64,000 bases of DNA from Thalassotalea psychrophila (GCF_031583595.1 NZ_CP134145.1:3596001-3660000), one strand, 5' to 3'. Shown: positions 37,645 through 49,569, counted from the first letter of the stretch. Notes: generated by a model not told the origin, from the sequence alone. Program-made: numbers and translations.

Positions 37645-37704
37645 AATTTGCCCCTAAATTCTGTAATTGCACTAGTTGCCCTATGCTACTAGTGCCAAGC
37701 GCGA

Positions 37705-38919
37705 CTAGTGTCCTGCCCACTCTACTGTGTCTAAGTCGATACCGTCTTGAAACATTTCCCAAAGCGGTGACATCTCACGTAAGTGGTTTATTGATTTTTG
37801 AATAAGCTCTATTGCGTAATCAATTTCTTCAGTGGTAGTAAAACGACCAAAACTGAAACGAATTGAGCTGTGCGCCATTTCATCATTTAAGCCTAATGCA
37901 CGTAGTACATATGAAGGCTCTAAACTCGCAGAGGTACATGCTGAGCCAGATGAAACTGCTAAGTCTTTTAATGCCATTATTAATGATTCGCCTTCAACGA
38001 AATTGAAGCTGATATTTAAGTTACCTTGGTAACGTTTATCTGAATCACCATTAATGAATACTTGCTCCATGTCTTTAACGCCTTCCCATAAACGGTTGCG
38101 CATTGCTGTTACATGAGCTAAATCTTGTGACATTTCTTCTTTGGCAATTCGACAAGCTTCACCAAAACCAACGATTTGGTGTGTCGCAAGTGTACCGCTG
38201 CGCATACCACGTTCATGGCCACCACCGTGCATTTGTGCTTCTAAACGAATGCGTGGTTTACGACGCACGTATAAAGCACCAATGCCTTTAGGGCCATACA
38301 TTTTATGAGCAGAAATAGACATTAAATCTACTTTAGATTGCTGCATATCAACCGGAATTTTACCAACAGATTGTGCGGCATCTACATGGAATATAATTTT
38401 ACGAGAACGACAAAGTTCGCCTATCTCATTAATGTCTTGAATAACACCAATTTCATTGTTTACATGCATGATGCTTACTAAGACAGTATCGTCACGCATT
38501 GCCGCTTCTAATTTATTTAGATCAATTAAACCATTTGCTTCAGGATCTAAATAAGTCACTTCATAACCCTGTCTTTCTAATTCACGACAAGTATCTAAAA
38601 CGGCTTTATGTTCGGTTTTGCTGGTGATTATGTGCTTACCACGTTTATTATAAAAATGAGCGGCACCTTTGATAGCAAGGTTATCTGATTCTGTAGCGCC
38701 TGAAGTAATTACAATTTCACGAGGATCGGCATTAATTAAGTCAGCAATTTGATTACGAGCTATATCTACAGCTTCTTCTGCTTGCCAGCCGAATTTATGT
38801 GAACGTGATGCTGGGTTACCGAAAAAGCCATCGGTTGTCATGTATTGCATCATCTTTTCTGCAACACGCTTGTCAGCTGGTGTCGTAGCAGAGTAATCAA
38901 GATAAATAGGTAACTTCAT
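37705..38919 (-). CDS. iscS: Cysteine desulfurase IscS
   Basis: 404 residues, identical in length to E. coli IscS, from ATG 38919 with GAGAGAG upstream; a longer frame to 38958 would overlap iscR and has no family support. PLP Lys in [12 protein letters not shown]; the persulfide Cys in the mobile loop [14 protein letters not shown]. Provides sulfur for Fe-S clusters and for tRNA thiolation. Confidence 0.98.
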   Translation of the reverse strand: MKLPIYLDYSATTPADKRVAEKMMQYMTTDGFFGNPASRSHKFGWQAEEAVDIARNQIADLINADPREIVITSGATESDNLAIKGAAHFYNKRGKHIITSKTEHKAVLDTCRELERQGYEVTYLDPEANGLIDLNKLEAAMRDDTVLVSIMHVNNEIGVIQDINEIGELCRSRKIIFHVDAAQSVGKIPVDMQQSKVDLMSISAHKMYGPKGIGALYVRRKPRIRLEAQMHGGGHERGMRSGTLATHQIVGFGEACRIAKEEMSQDLAHVTAMRNRLWEGVKDMEQVFINGDSDKRYQGNLNISFNFVEGESLIMALKDLAVSSGSACTSASLEPSYVLRALGLNDEMAHSSIRFSFGRFTTTEEIDYAIELIQKSINHLREMSPLWEMFQDGIDLDTVEWAGH

Positions 38920-38951
38920 TAAATTTTCTCTCTCTATAAACGGTGGTTTAA

Positions 38952-39458
38952 TTACCACTCGCCAATAATGTTTCGTGTTGATATCAGAGTGCCTACAGGC
39001 TTTTCGCTACTGTTTGATGCATAAACCGCATCTTGACGTTCTGATACTCGTTGTACATCACCTTGGTTAACAAGTTCACTCAAAGTAATGCTACTTAAAA
39101 ATTCCGCGATTCGATCACTTAAATCGTTCCAAAGGTCATGGGTTAAACATTTGTGACCGCCTTGGCAATTACCTTGGCCGCCACACTTAGTAGCGTCTAC
39201 GCTTTCATCGACGGCATTGATCACATCACTAACGGCGATGGTTGCAGAACAACGACCTAAACGGTAACCACCACCTGGTCCACGCACACTGCTAACTAAG
39301 CCATGCTTACGTAATCGTGAAAACAATTGTTCTAAATAAGACAATGAGATACCTTGTCGCTCAGAAATGTCCGCTAAAGGCACGGGACCAGATTCTGCGT
39401 GAATGGTTACATCAAGCATTGCCGTTACTGCATAACGTCCTTTGGAAGTTAATTTCAT
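38952..39458 (-). CDS. iscR: Fe-S cluster-sensing regulator IscR
   Basis: 168 residues. Rrf2-family winged helix ([33 protein letters not shown]). The cluster ligands C92, C98, C104 and H107 lie in [17 protein letters not shown], as in E. coli. The [2Fe-2S] form represses its own operon through type 1 sites; such sites are visible just upstream. Confidence 0.97.
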   Translation of the reverse strand: MKLTSKGRYAVTAMLDVTIHAESGPVPLADISERQGISLSYLEQLFSRLRKHGLVSSVRGPGGGYRLGRCSATIAVSDVINAVDESVDATKCGGQGNCQGGHKCLTHDLWNDLSDRIAEFLSSITLSELVNQGDVQRVSERQDAVYASNSSEKPVGTLISTRNIIGEW

Positions 39459-39565
39459 CGTTTAACCTTAAATTTCAATACCAAATTGTACGTTTCAGTA
39501 CTTATAATTATTTGTTTTTGGTAGTTTGACCAAGTTGACTAACTGGTATTACAGGCGCATTTTAC

Positions 39566-39615
39566 TTAACCCTGTAAAATAGTCAACTATATACCCGAGT
39601 ATTTTACTCAAGTAT
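39566..39615 (-). promoter_or_regulatory. Two adjacent IscR type 1 boxes and iscR -35 region
   Basis: A 25-base site at 39591-39615 is ATACCCGAGT, ATTTT, ACTCAAGTAT, matching the type 1 consensus except for a symmetric swap in the GACT/AGTC halves. Directly beside it, 39566-39590 has one perfect half (TAGTCAACTAT on the plus strand) and a poorer second half. On the minus strand the second site overlaps TTGACT, a good -35 hexamer. Their position upstream of iscR and close to the end of cysE suits autorepression. Confidence 0.7.
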
Positions 39616-39631
39616 TAACTAAACGGCAAGA

Positions 39632-40438
39632 TTAAATTGTAGGATCGAAGGATTCTTTTTCAGATTTGCGACGATTAGCAGCAGCTTTTTCATCTTCAAC
39701 AAATTCGCTGACGCGTAATGGCGGAAGTTCTTCTTCACAAACTTTACCACCAACTTCGTTAACCGCCTTTGTCACTTCTTGCAATTTTGAGTCCATTAGT
39801 TGTACATGGTCTAACACTCTACCAATAGCTTTAGCGACAGGATCTGGGTTGTCACTTGCTACCGCATAAGCGTCAAAGCCATATTTGCTAGCAAGTTTAC
39901 TGCGTTCACTTGCACTTGGATCTTTTGAATTACTAACAATACGCCCAGGAATACCTATAACAGTTGCACCTTCGGGCACATCTTTTACCACTACAGCGTT
40001 AGATCCTATACGTGCATTTGCGCCAACATTTAATGGTCCGAGTACTTTTGCACCAGCGCCAATAACCACATTATTTTCTAAGGTAGGATGACGTTTACCA
40101 GCACTCCAACTAGTACCACCTAAGGTCACACCATGATAAACAGTACAATCATTACCAATTTCAGCAGTTTCTCCGATCACAATACCCATACCATGATCGA
40201 TAAAAAATCGTCGACCAATAGTCGCACCAGGATGAATTTCTACACCGGTTAACCATCGAAATAATGTGGAAACAGTTCGAGCCAACCATTTTAATTTTCG
40301 TTGCCATAACCAGTTTGAGATACAATGTCCCCAGATAGCATGAAGCCCTGGATAGTTGGTTAATACTTCAAATGTGGTTCTAGCAGCTGGATCGCGGTCA
40401 AACACACTTTTAATATCTTCTCGAATTCGGCTTAACAT
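39632..40438 (-). CDS. cysE: Serine O-acetyltransferase
   Basis: 268 residues from ATG 40438, with AGGA five bases upstream; an ATG two codons earlier is too close to it. The N-terminal helical domain ([37 protein letters not shown]) is followed by a left-handed beta helix with hexapeptide repeats ([29 protein letters not shown]). Makes O-acetylserine for cysteine synthesis. It is the short form often found beside isc genes, which links cysteine supply to Fe-S assembly. The usual C-terminal feedback/complex-forming Ile is present in FDPTI. Confidence 0.94.
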   Translation of the reverse strand: MLSRIREDIKSVFDRDPAARTTFEVLTNYPGLHAIWGHCISNWLWQRKLKWLARTVSTLFRWLTGVEIHPGATIGRRFFIDHGMGIVIGETAEIGNDCTVYHGVTLGGTSWSAGKRHPTLENNVVIGAGAKVLGPLNVGANARIGSNAVVVKDVPEGATVIGIPGRIVSNSKDPSASERSKLASKYGFDAYAVASDNPDPVAKAIGRVLDHVQLMDSKLQEVTKAVNEVGGKVCEEELPPLRVSEFVEDEKAAANRRKSEKESFDPTI

Positions 40439-40476
40439 GTACATCCTATTAATAGTTTGGTTTATCGAAAATTTAA

Positions 40477-41244
40477 TTAATCTTTGTTTTTAACTGATTT
40501 ATCAATAGAGGCCAATATGCCTCTAAGCATTTTTAATTCTTTGCCATCAGGGCGAGCACGGTTAAATAAACGGCGAACTTTTGTCATTATAATACCCGGA
40601 TGCTTTGCTTGAATAAAACCAGTACTTTGCATCGCACTTTCAAAGTGATCATAAAATCGTTCTGTTTCTTCAACCAGTTGATATTTACTTTCTTCTTGCA
40701 GCTCTGAATCATTTGAGTCTGATGCAATTTCTTTCTTATCAAATTGTGCTTGCTCGGCTTCTAAGAAGTTCATTCTAATTTCATAGCTGAGAGTTTGTAC
40801 TGCCATAGCCAAATTTAAAGAGCTGTATTCAGGGTTGGCAGGAATAGCCACATGATAATGGCACAGTTGCAATTCATCATTAGTTAAACCACTGCTTTCA
40901 CGACCAAATACGAGTGCTACAGGATATTCTTTACCCTCTTGAGCCATTTGTTTGCCACAACCTCTTGGGTCAAGCATCGGCCACGGTAAAGTGCGTGAAC
41001 GAGCACTAGTTCCTACAACAAGACCACAATCTTCAATGGCTTCTTTCATTGTTGCAACAACTTTAGCGTTGGCAAGTACATCTGTTGCACCGGCAGCTAA
41101 AGCTTGTGCTTGACCATTTGGCATTTCTTTTGGATCTACTAAAACCAAATTTTTAAGGCCCATGGTTTTCATTGCACGAGCTGCTGAACCAATATTACGG
41201 CAATCAGAGGTATTTACTAAAACAATACGAACGTTATCTAACAT
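40477..41244 (-). CDS. trmJ: tRNA (cytidine/uridine-32-2'-O)-methyltransferase TrmJ
   Basis: 255 residues from ATG 41244 (family start [13 protein letters not shown]); a TTG further upstream is unlikely. SPOUT fold with [12 protein letters not shown] near the N-terminus and [42 protein letters not shown] as knot region. Methylates position 32 in the anticodon loop. Upstream of cysE and divergent from suhB. Confidence 0.95.
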   Translation of the reverse strand: MLDNVRIVLVNTSDCRNIGSAARAMKTMGLKNLVLVDPKEMPNGQAQALAAGATDVLANAKVVATMKEAIEDCGLVVGTSARSRTLPWPMLDPRGCGKQMAQEGKEYPVALVFGRESSGLTNDELQLCHYHVAIPANPEYSSLNLAMAVQTLSYEIRMNFLEAEQAQFDKKEIASDSNDSELQEESKYQLVEETERFYDHFESAMQSTGFIQAKHPGIIMTKVRRLFNRARPDGKELKMLRGILASIDKSVKNKD

Positions 41245-41592
41245 GTGTTTTTCTTTGCTGTTCAATTTTCCGCGATTTTAACACACCTTCAATGAATATA
41301 AAGCTTAAAATAGCATGAATAGATTACAAAAAAGATCAATTTGTCTAATTGGCTTAGTTCATTTATTTATTAGAAATATAATTTGTTTATAATGAGTTAA
41401 TCGCCTGTAACCGCCTTTTTATCTTGGGTTTAACTGGCAAACATTTATTTTTGAACTATAAATAATTCTTAATAATACAATTTTAGCTTTGGTTCGCTTT
41501 TGTTATTGTCTTTTGGTATACTGCGCGCCGTTTTGTTGTTCCTGTCGGGAGCAACGGTTTAAATTGTTCTTTTTAAAATTAGGGTAGTCATT
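41245..41592 (+). promoter_or_regulatory. trmJ-suhB divergent region with suhB leader hairpin and boxA-like sequence
   Basis: No gene is seen. TATACT near 41516-41521 is a plausible -10 for suhB. The leader RNA can fold GTTGTTCC with GGGAGCAAC (41534-41554), extended by CCG/CGG. Next comes TGTTCTTTTTAAAA (41565-41578), which resembles boxA apart from two extra T, and lies directly before the Shine-Dalgarno AGGG (41581-41584). In E. coli suhB is autorepressed by Nus factors through a boxA close to its ribosome binding site; a similar arrangement here is inference. Confidence 0.4.
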
Positions 41593-42396
41593 ATGCATCC
41601 GATGCTTAATATCGCGATACGCGCTGCGCGTGCCGCTGGTTCTGTTGTTGCTCGTGCTTTCGAAAATACTGATAAAGTAGAAGTAGAAGCGAAAGGTAAA
41701 TTCGATTTTGTTACAAATTTCGATCTTGAAGCTGAGCAGATTATTATTGATACGTTACGTAAATCGTATCCTGAACATTCTATCGTAAGTGAAGAATGTG
41801 GTGTTTTACCTGGTAAAGATTCTGACTACCAATGGATCATCGATCCTATCGATGGTACCACCAATTTTGTTAAAGGCATTCCTCACTTTGCCGTTTCAAT
41901 AGCCCTGAAAGTAAAAGGGAAATTAGACCAAGCCGTTATTTATGATCCAATTCGTGGTGAACTTTTTACTGCAAGTCGTGGTAAAGGTGCACAGTTAAAC
42001 AGCTCTCGTATTCGTATTAAGGCTCATAAAGAATTATCTGGTACTATTTTAGCTACAGCTCTACCGTACAAGCAAAAAGCAAGCAGCGATGCCTACTTTG
42101 CCATGTACCAAGCATTGTTTAGCAAAGCTGCAGACATCCGCAGTGCAGGCTGTCCTTCACTAGACTTGGCCTATATTGCTGCTGGACGTATGGATGGTTT
42201 ATTTGAACTTGGTTTAAAACCTTGGAATACTTCTGCCGGTGAATTACTGGTAATTGAAGCTGGAGGTTTAGTGACAGATTTTGTTGGTGGTCATAACCAC
42301 TCTCAAAATGGCAATATTGTTGCTGCTAGCCCACGCTTATTAAAAGAAATTTTAACAGATGTTCGCCCGCATTTAACGCCAGCGATGAAGCTTTAG
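41593..42396 (+). CDS. suhB: Inositol-1-monophosphatase / Nus-associated factor SuhB
   Basis: 267 residues. Metal-site motifs are SEECG, the DPIDGTTNFVKGIPHFAVSIAL block and AGELLVIEAGG. The enzyme dephosphorylates inositol phosphates; in E. coli it also joins the rRNA antitermination complex. Single gene with a strong terminator, divergent from trmJ as in many gammaproteobacteria. Confidence 0.96.
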   Translation: MHPMLNIAIRAARAAGSVVARAFENTDKVEVEAKGKFDFVTNFDLEAEQIIIDTLRKSYPEHSIVSEECGVLPGKDSDYQWIIDPIDGTTNFVKGIPHFAVSIALKVKGKLDQAVIYDPIRGELFTASRGKGAQLNSSRIRIKAHKELSGTILATALPYKQKASSDAYFAMYQALFSKAADIRSAGCPSLDLAYIAAGRMDGLFELGLKPWNTSAGELLVIEAGGLVTDFVGGHNHSQNGNIVAASPRLLKEILTDVRPHLTPAMKL

Positions 42397-42415
42397 TTTC
42401 ACCCATTCTGATTTG

Positions 42416-42450
42416 AAGGGCTAAACTCTCAGAGTTTAGCCCTTTTTTTT
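42416..42450 (+). terminator. Terminator of suhB
   Basis: AAGGGCTAAACTC, TCA, GAGTTTAGCCCTT is a perfect 13-bp stem followed by six T. Confidence 0.95.
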
Positions 42451-42454
42451 ACTT

Positions 42455-42598
42455 CATGGATGATGGAATGCAAACTGCCAGGGATCGCTTTAAGTTTGTA
42501 ACTTCACGGAAGTACTTATCCTCCCGAGCCATGACTGGCGCAAAGGGAGGGTTGCCCAAGGATGGTATAAATTCTGTATTCCGCGTTATTGCGAAGCG
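42455..42598. repeat. Possible degenerate interspersed repeat
   Basis: A GC-richer stretch without reading frame support lies between the suhB terminator and the M24 peptidase. It has TTCACGGAAGTACT (42503-42516), nearly identical to part of the 32-base repeat at 27585. Also present is CCTCCCGAGCC followed later by GGGAGGG. Probably a relic of a dispersed element. Confidence 0.3.
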
Positions 42599-42599
42599 A

Positions 42600-43946
42600 C
42601 TATTTATAATTAACCAAGATAAGTTCTGTTTGTCTTGGAGCTAAATATTGCACCTTGCCTCGACTGAATAGTGCATTCTCTTCTAACATGATCATAATGT
42701 CTTTTTGCCACTCTTCACTGTAAACAGTAGCATTCAATTCAATAGCATAAGCAGTATCATTGTGCAGTAACCTATCACCTTCACCGGCAACACCATATTG
42801 TGAGTCCCACTTTCCTATCGTAGTCCCTGCAGCATGACCGTGATACCCGATAGGGTGACTATAAATCATAGGTTTAATACCGCTTAATAGTGCCTGCTCT
42901 CGGCTTCTTGATAATATTTCATTACCACTAATGCCTTGTTTAAAGTGACTGGTAAGAATATCTTGTAATTGGTTACCTATTTTGAGTGCATTAGTTATAA
43001 ATTTTGGCGCTTGTTTTTCTTGTTGTTTTAACACATAGGCATGTTGCTGAATATCAGTATTTAAACGCAAGTAAGTAATACCAAAATCAACATGTAATAA
43101 ATCACCTGGCAATATAATTAAATCAGGATCTTCACTTACGGCAATATTTTTATATTTCCGTTGTAAACGGATACTTGGCTGAAACCAAGTTTGTAAACCG
43201 AGAGCGTTAACTTCATCTCTAAACCACCATACCAAATCGCCTACCGTAGTTTTTCGAGGACGTATAACTTCATTTGAAAATCCTTTTCTAATAATCGTTT
43301 TTGTTAACGCCACCATGTTTTTATGTATTTCAACTTCTGCTGCAATTCGAGTTTCTAGCCAACTTACGGCTAACTCTTCTGCTGAGACTACCCTGTTGTG
43401 ATACTTGTTTGGTAAATAAGAAAACAATAAATCTCTTTCCGTCGCAACTAAGCCATCAGCAATTTCATAGTGTTCACTTTGATTTAATGCAATACGCTTA
43501 GGATCTCTCGACTGAATAAGCTCAACTAAAGCTAACATTTGATCTGGCTGAGAGTCTTTATCCCAAGCTTTCTTGAAAACATTGCCAACATCGTATCGCG
43601 ACATTGCCTCAGCTTTAACGGTCCCATCTTCCATTCTGGAAAATACTAAAATTGTTCTGCGTCTTGCCCCCATCCAAGTTGCTGGTAAAAGTGTTTTTAA
43701 AATAGCATCCTCATTATTTTCCCTCGATATGAGTATCCACATATCAATATTAGAGTCTTTCATAAGTTGAGGCATAAGCTGATCTACTCGCTTAGTTAAA
43801 ATTTCATCTATAACCTTGCTACGATCTTGCATAGATAAAATATTAAATTCTTTTTTTAAATTTTGCTCGGCATATACCCAAGGAGAGTTAGCTAAAATAA
43901 GAAATACGCAGACCCAAAGCCCTTTAAACACATTGATTTTTGACAT
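42600..43946 (-). CDS. Exported M24-family metallopeptidase (Xaa-Pro aminopeptidase-like)
   Basis: 448 residues. An N-terminal signal peptide ends near WVYA (about residue 26). A creatinase-like N-terminal domain is followed by the pita-bread fold from about residue 200. Metal ligands appear as Asp in LLHVDFGITYLRLNTD, His in HPIGYHGHAAG, Glu in YAIELNAT and Glu in IMLEENALF. The fold suggests cleavage of X-Pro bonds in peptides outside the cytoplasm. The active-site spacing is typical of the less characterised periplasmic branch, so substrate specificity is open. Single gene. Confidence 0.85.
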   Translation of the reverse strand: MSKINVFKGLWVCVFLILANSPWVYAEQNLKKEFNILSMQDRSKVIDEILTKRVDQLMPQLMKDSNIDMWILISRENNEDAILKTLLPATWMGARRRTILVFSRMEDGTVKAEAMSRYDVGNVFKKAWDKDSQPDQMLALVELIQSRDPKRIALNQSEHYEIADGLVATERDLLFSYLPNKYHNRVVSAEELAVSWLETRIAAEVEIHKNMVALTKTIIRKGFSNEVIRPRKTTVGDLVWWFRDEVNALGLQTWFQPSIRLQRKYKNIAVSEDPDLIILPGDLLHVDFGITYLRLNTDIQQHAYVLKQQEKQAPKFITNALKIGNQLQDILTSHFKQGISGNEILSRSREQALLSGIKPMIYSHPIGYHGHAAGTTIGKWDSQYGVAGEGDRLLHNDTAYAIELNATVYSEEWQKDIMIMLEENALFSRGKVQYLAPRQTELILVNYK

Positions 43947-44232
43947 TAAGTTTTCTTTTTAAATTGAGAGATTATTATCGTGGTTGTTTTTCATTCATTT
44001 AGCAAGTTGATAATTTCAATCTTAACTGTTGAATTATAGGAACTTATTCTGCTGACGAAGCACGCTAATAACTATTTAGTATAAACAAGTGCATATAGAT
44101 ACTTTATTGTTATTAATAAACCTTTAATATTCACTGTGTATATATACCTGTCGACATTCAAGGTGCAGGCATCAGAATACTTGAATAGCGCTAGAGATAG
44201 AGCCCATTTAGATTGTATAAATAAAGGTTAAC

Positions 44233-45084
44233 ATGAACAGTTTTAACAATATTACACACAAGTCCCAGTTTAATGCTGGAGAGGTGGCACTGATAGGTGC
44301 AGGCCCTGGTGATGCGGAATTACTAACAATTAAAGCAATGCGTTTTTTACAAAATGCTGACGTTGTTATTTATGACCGTTTGGTAAGTAATGAAATTCTA
44401 ATGTTAGCTCCAGATAATTGTCGCCGAATATATGTTGGTAAAGCCATTCATAAGCATTGTGTTACCCAAGATAAAATTAATGACACAATTGTTGAGTGGG
44501 CAAGTAAAGGTAAAAAAGTTGTTCGTTTAAAAGGTGGTGATAGTTTTATTTTTGGTCGCGGCTCTGAAGAAGTAAATTACCTACTAGATCATGGTATTGC
44601 CAGTCATGTTATACCAGGTATAACCTCAGCCTCAGGTGCAACCACTTATGCAGGAATACCTTTAACACATCGTGACATTGCTCATAGTTGTAGTTTTATT
44701 ACCGGTCACTTCAGTCATGATGGTGAATTATCTTTGCCATGGAAAAATTACGCTGATAAAACTCAAACACTAGTATTTTACATGGGTGTTAAAAGCGCAG
44801 AAACAATTTCTCAGCAGTTAATTATTCATGGTAGAGATGCAAAAACGCCTGTGGCAATTATTCGAAAAGGCACCCAAAACGATCAACAAGTATGGCGCAC
44901 AAACTTAGCGGAGTTACCTAACATTGTTGCTGCTAACGAAATTAAGCCACCGAGTTTATTAGTAATAGGTGATGTTGTTAATGCAGTAAATCAGCAAGCA
45001 TTATCAGATATGAACAACGCTGAGCAACCCGCCTTCTTTGCTCCTAAAGAGTATTCAGAACAATTGCTTTCTAAATTGGGCTAG
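44233..45084 (+). CDS. cobA: Uroporphyrinogen-III C-methyltransferase (SUMT)
   Basis: 283 residues. Transfers two methyl groups from SAM to uroporphyrinogen III, giving precorrin-2 for sirohaem or B12. Motifs are IGAGPGDAELLTIKAMRFLQNADVVIYDRLVS, VRLKGGDSFIFGRGSEE and PGITSASGATTYAGIPLTHR. It is a stand-alone enzyme without CysG dehydrogenase/chelatase domains. No sulfite or nitrite reductase genes are adjacent, so its pathway is not defined by context. The 286-bp region before it shows nothing definite. Confidence 0.95.
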   Translation: MNSFNNITHKSQFNAGEVALIGAGPGDAELLTIKAMRFLQNADVVIYDRLVSNEILMLAPDNCRRIYVGKAIHKHCVTQDKINDTIVEWASKGKKVVRLKGGDSFIFGRGSEEVNYLLDHGIASHVIPGITSASGATTYAGIPLTHRDIAHSCSFITGHFSHDGELSLPWKNYADKTQTLVFYMGVKSAETISQQLIIHGRDAKTPVAIIRKGTQNDQQVWRTNLAELPNIVAANEIKPPSLLVIGDVVNAVNQQALSDMNNAEQPAFFAPKEYSEQLLSKLG

Positions 45085-45090
45085 GTATTC

Positions 45091-45119
45091 ATAACGTCCT
45101 AATAAATTAGGACCAACCA
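45091..45119 (+). repeat. 29-base hairpin repeat, second genomic copy
   Basis: ATAACGTCC, then a CTAATAAATTAG palindrome, then GACCAACCA. It matches 11885-11913 (minus strand) at all but three of 29 positions. Two of the differences exchange a T-A pair for a G-C pair across the palindrome, which keeps the hairpin. Confidence 0.65.
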
Positions 45120-45162
45120 TGGAACCAACGTGTGGCCGTTTCTCGTTTCTGATAAACATAAA

Positions 45163-45184
45163 AAAACCAGCCGGAGCTGGTTTT
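45163..45184. terminator. Terminator downstream of secF (and cobA)
   Basis: AAAACCAGC, CGGA, GCTGGTTTT is a perfect 9-bp stem with a T run on the minus strand, 23 bases past the secF stop. Confidence 0.85.
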
Positions 45185-45207
45185 CTAATTAATACTGTTT
45201 AGACAAC

Positions 45208-46155
45208 TTACATCCGTAACTCTTCTTGATCAGCACCTTCTTTTTCAATCACTTCAGGCATTAAGTCTTCTTTCGAAATACCTAATGCTAAAGCAACTGT
45301 AGAAGCCACATAGATAGAAGAGTATGTACCAACAACGATACCAAACAGCAACGCTGTTGAGAAACCGTGAATTAGTGCCCCACCTTTAAAGAACAAAGCG
45401 AGTAATACTAGAAATGTTGTTAGTGACGTTATCATTGTACGGCTTAACGTTTGCGTTAAAGAAATATTAATAATTTCTTCAGGCGTACCTTTGCGCACTT
45501 TTCTGAAGTTTTCACGAATCCGATCAGAAACCACAATAGTATCATTTAATGAATAACCTATTACCGCAAGTATTGCCGCGAGTACTGTTAAATCAAACTC
45601 TAAGCCTAAGAATGAAAACAAACCTAGTGTTAGGATAACATCATGAGCAAGTGCCGTTACAGAGCCTAGTGCGAAGCGCCATTCAAAACGAAAAGCCACA
45701 TACACCAAAATACAAATAAGCGCCGTTAACATTGCAAGGCCACCTTGCTCAGTTAGTTCATCGCCTACATTTGCACCAACAAATTCAATACGGCGCATAT
45801 CAATACTTTGGCCTGTACCTTGCTCTAGTAGTCCTAAAATTTGATTGCCTAACATTTCTGCTTTCACGTTTTCACGCTGGCCTAAACGAATAAGTACATC
45901 ATTTGAACTACCAAATAATTGCACAACAGCATCAGCAAAACCGCCACTTTCAAGCACAGTACGTATTTTACTTAAATCAGCAGGTTGTTCAAAACCAATC
46001 TCTAGTAACGTACCGCCGGTGAAATCAAGGCCCCAATTTAATTTATTGGTTGCTAATGACGTTAGTGATACGACTACTAAGATGATGCTAAATATTGAAG
46101 CTAGCTTTCGTTGCGACATGAAGGCTATATTTTCTTTAATTTTTAAAATTTGCAT
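45208..46155 (-). CDS. secF: Protein translocase subunit SecF
   Basis: 315 residues. Six membrane segments with a periplasmic P4 domain; conserved LDFTGGTLLEIGFEQPAD and GYSLNDTIVVSDRIRENFRK. With SecD uses the proton-motive force to complete protein export. Last gene of the queA-tgt-yajC-secD-secF order. Confidence 0.97.
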   Translation of the reverse strand: MQILKIKENIAFMSQRKLASIFSIILVVVSLTSLATNKLNWGLDFTGGTLLEIGFEQPADLSKIRTVLESGGFADAVVQLFGSSNDVLIRLGQRENVKAEMLGNQILGLLEQGTGQSIDMRRIEFVGANVGDELTEQGGLAMLTALICILVYVAFRFEWRFALGSVTALAHDVILTLGLFSFLGLEFDLTVLAAILAVIGYSLNDTIVVSDRIRENFRKVRKGTPEEIINISLTQTLSRTMITSLTTFLVLLALFFKGGALIHGFSTALLFGIVVGTYSSIYVASTVALALGISKEDLMPEVIEKEGADQEELRM

Positions 46156-46169
46156 TATATCGTCCTAGC

Positions 46170-48020
46170 CTAAATAGAAAGTTTATCTATTTTTTTGCCA
46201 CCCCAAAGTGCATTTACAACAGCACGGGTACCAATAATAGAAGTAAACATTGAAGTAATAATACCAATTGATAAAGTAACCGCGAAGCCTTTAATAGGGC
46301 CGGTACCGACAGCAAACAAGATAAGTGCTGCAATCAAGGTAGTAATATTGGCATCGATAATCGTTGAGAATGCTGAGTCATAACCATGATGGATTGCCTG
46401 TTGCGGTGTTTTACCTTCACGTAATTCTTCTCGGATACGTTCAAATATGAGCACGTTAGCATCAACCGCCATACCAACGGTAAGTACAATACCCGCCATA
46501 CCAGGAAGCGTTAATGTTGCTCCCGGAATAAGTGACATAATACCAACGATAAGAACCAAGTTAGCCGCTAAAGCAAGGTTAGCTACAACACCGAATTTAC
46601 GATAATAAACCATCATAAATATTAGCACCATCGCGAAACCCCAAAGGATAGCTTGCATACCTAACTGTACGTTTTCAGCACCAAGAGATGGGCCTACAGT
46701 TCGTTCTTCTACAATCGCAATAGGAGCAATAAGAGCACCAGCACGAAGTAATAATGCTAAGTTTTGTGATTCTGCAGGAGATTCTTGACCAGTAATAACA
46801 AATTTACTACCTAAACGCGCTTGGATAGTAGCAACACTGATCACTTCTTGCTCTTGGGTGAACTTTAAGCTGCCATCAGGATTTTTCTCTCCAGTTGCTT
46901 TACTTTCAATAAACATTGTAGCCATAGGCTTGCCAATATTATCTTTAGTTGCATTAGAGAAAATACTGCCACCTTTGCTATCAAGATCGATGCTAACTTG
47001 TGGACGACTAGTTTGTTGATCTCTTGAAGGGGCTGCGCCGATAATATGCTCACCACGTAACATGATGCGCTTTTTCAATAACTGCGGCTGACCATTTTGA
47101 TCATTTACTAAAAATGAACCAGGCGGTACGCGGCCATTTACAGCAGCACGAAGATCATGTTCTTGATCGACCATATGAAATTGTAGCGTTGCCGTAGCAC
47201 CTAAAATTTCTTTTGCTCTCGCTGTGTCTTGCACACCCGGTAATTCAACAACAATATGCTTAGCACCTTGACGTTGTACTAATGGCTCTGCTACACCTAA
47301 TTCGTTAACACGGTTACGAATAATAGTAATGTTTTGCTGTAAGGCAAATTCGCGAGTTTCTTTAAGTTTGGCATCGGTCATGGTGATTTTTAAAGATAGT
47401 TTATCTTCATTATCAACAAACAGGTAATCACCGTAGGTACGCTTTAACACTGATTCTGCATTGGCTAAATCGTCAGCGTTACGAAAGATAATTTCTACGC
47501 CATTGCCTGACTCATTCACACTACGATAGCGAATTTTTTCTTTACGTAAATTAGTACGAAAATCACCAATCATGTTTTCTTGAGCTCGGCCCATAGCAGT
47601 TTTCATGTCAACTTCCATAAGGAAGTGAACGCCACCGCTTAAATCCAAGCCAAGTTTCATTGGTACGCCACCTAAACTAGCAAGCCATTCAGGCGTTGCT
47701 GGGGTTAAGTTAAGCGCAACCGAGTATGCATCACCTAAACTATTTGATAATGATTCATTGGCAGTTTGCTGAGTTTTATAGTCAGAAAAACGTACTAATA
47801 CTTGGCCATTCGCAAGAGCGGCACTTTGATAAGTGATATTAGCTTGCGCTAATGTATCTTTAACCGCATCCAGTGTTGATAGATCTGCTTGTACGCCTTT
47901 CGTTCCCGAAATTTGAACAGCAGGATCTTCACCATAATAGTTTGGTAAAGCGTATAAAGCACCAATGGCGACGATAAACACCACCATCAATGTTTTCCAT
48001 AATGGATATTTGTTTAACAC
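46170..48020 (-). CDS. secD: Protein translocase subunit SecD
   Basis: 616 residues. TM1 is near the N-terminus, then the P1 head domain ([16 protein letters not shown]), then five membrane segments with [24 protein letters not shown]. Ten bases after yajC and 14 before secF, so one operon. Confidence 0.97.
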   Translation of the reverse strand: MLNKYPLWKTLMVVFIVAIGALYALPNYYGEDPAVQISGTKGVQADLSTLDAVKDTLAQANITYQSAALANGQVLVRFSDYKTQQTANESLSNSLGDAYSVALNLTPATPEWLASLGGVPMKLGLDLSGGVHFLMEVDMKTAMGRAQENMIGDFRTNLRKEKIRYRSVNESGNGVEIIFRNADDLANAESVLKRTYGDYLFVDNEDKLSLKITMTDAKLKETREFALQQNITIIRNRVNELGVAEPLVQRQGAKHIVVELPGVQDTARAKEILGATATLQFHMVDQEHDLRAAVNGRVPPGSFLVNDQNGQPQLLKKRIMLRGEHIIGAAPSRDQQTSRPQVSIDLDSKGGSIFSNATKDNIGKPMATMFIESKATGEKNPDGSLKFTQEQEVISVATIQARLGSKFVITGQESPAESQNLALLLRAGALIAPIAIVEERTVGPSLGAENVQLGMQAILWGFAMVLIFMMVYYRKFGVVANLALAANLVLIVGIMSLIPGATLTLPGMAGIVLTVGMAVDANVLIFERIREELREGKTPQQAIHHGYDSAFSTIIDANITTLIAALILFAVGTGPIKGFAVTLSIGIITSMFTSIIGTRAVVNALWGGKKIDKLSI

Positions 48021-48029
48021 AACAAGTCC

Positions 48030-48362
48030 TTATAGAGACTTCATAGTCCCTTTTGGTAGTACAGCAGTAATAGCGCCTTTTTGTACTGTTAATTCAGTAC
48101 CTTCAGCAACACTAACTACAATGAAATCTTTTTCAGCAGAAACTTTCGCGATTTTACCGACAATACCACCTTGCGTTAATACTTCATCACCTTTAGATAA
48201 TGCTTCCATTAAGCCTTTGTGCTCTTTAGCACGCTTAGCTTGTGGACGGTAAATCATGAAATAAAACACTACACCAAACACACCTAACATGATCAACATT
48301 TCGAAACCACCACCTTGTTGTGGTGCATCTGCCGCGTATGCTTTGCTAATTAAAAAGTCCAT
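48030..48362 (-). CDS. yajC: Preprotein translocase accessory protein YajC
   Basis: 110 residues. One membrane segment (about 20-40, MLIMLGVFGVVFYFMIYRPQ) followed by a small cytoplasmic domain (GDEVLTQGGIVGKIAKV). Associates with SecDF. Position between tgt and secD is standard. Confidence 0.96.
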   Translation of the reverse strand: MDFLISKAYAADAPQQGGGFEMLIMLGVFGVVFYFMIYRPQAKRAKEHKGLMEALSKGDEVLTQGGIVGKIAKVSAEKDFIVVSVAEGTELTVQKGAITAVLPKGTMKSL

Positions 48363-48423
48363 AAAATCCTCTTACTACTAATATAAAGTTTAAAAAATTG
48401 AAAAATCACAAAAAATTTTGTTT

Positions 48424-49569
<1,146 letters not shown>

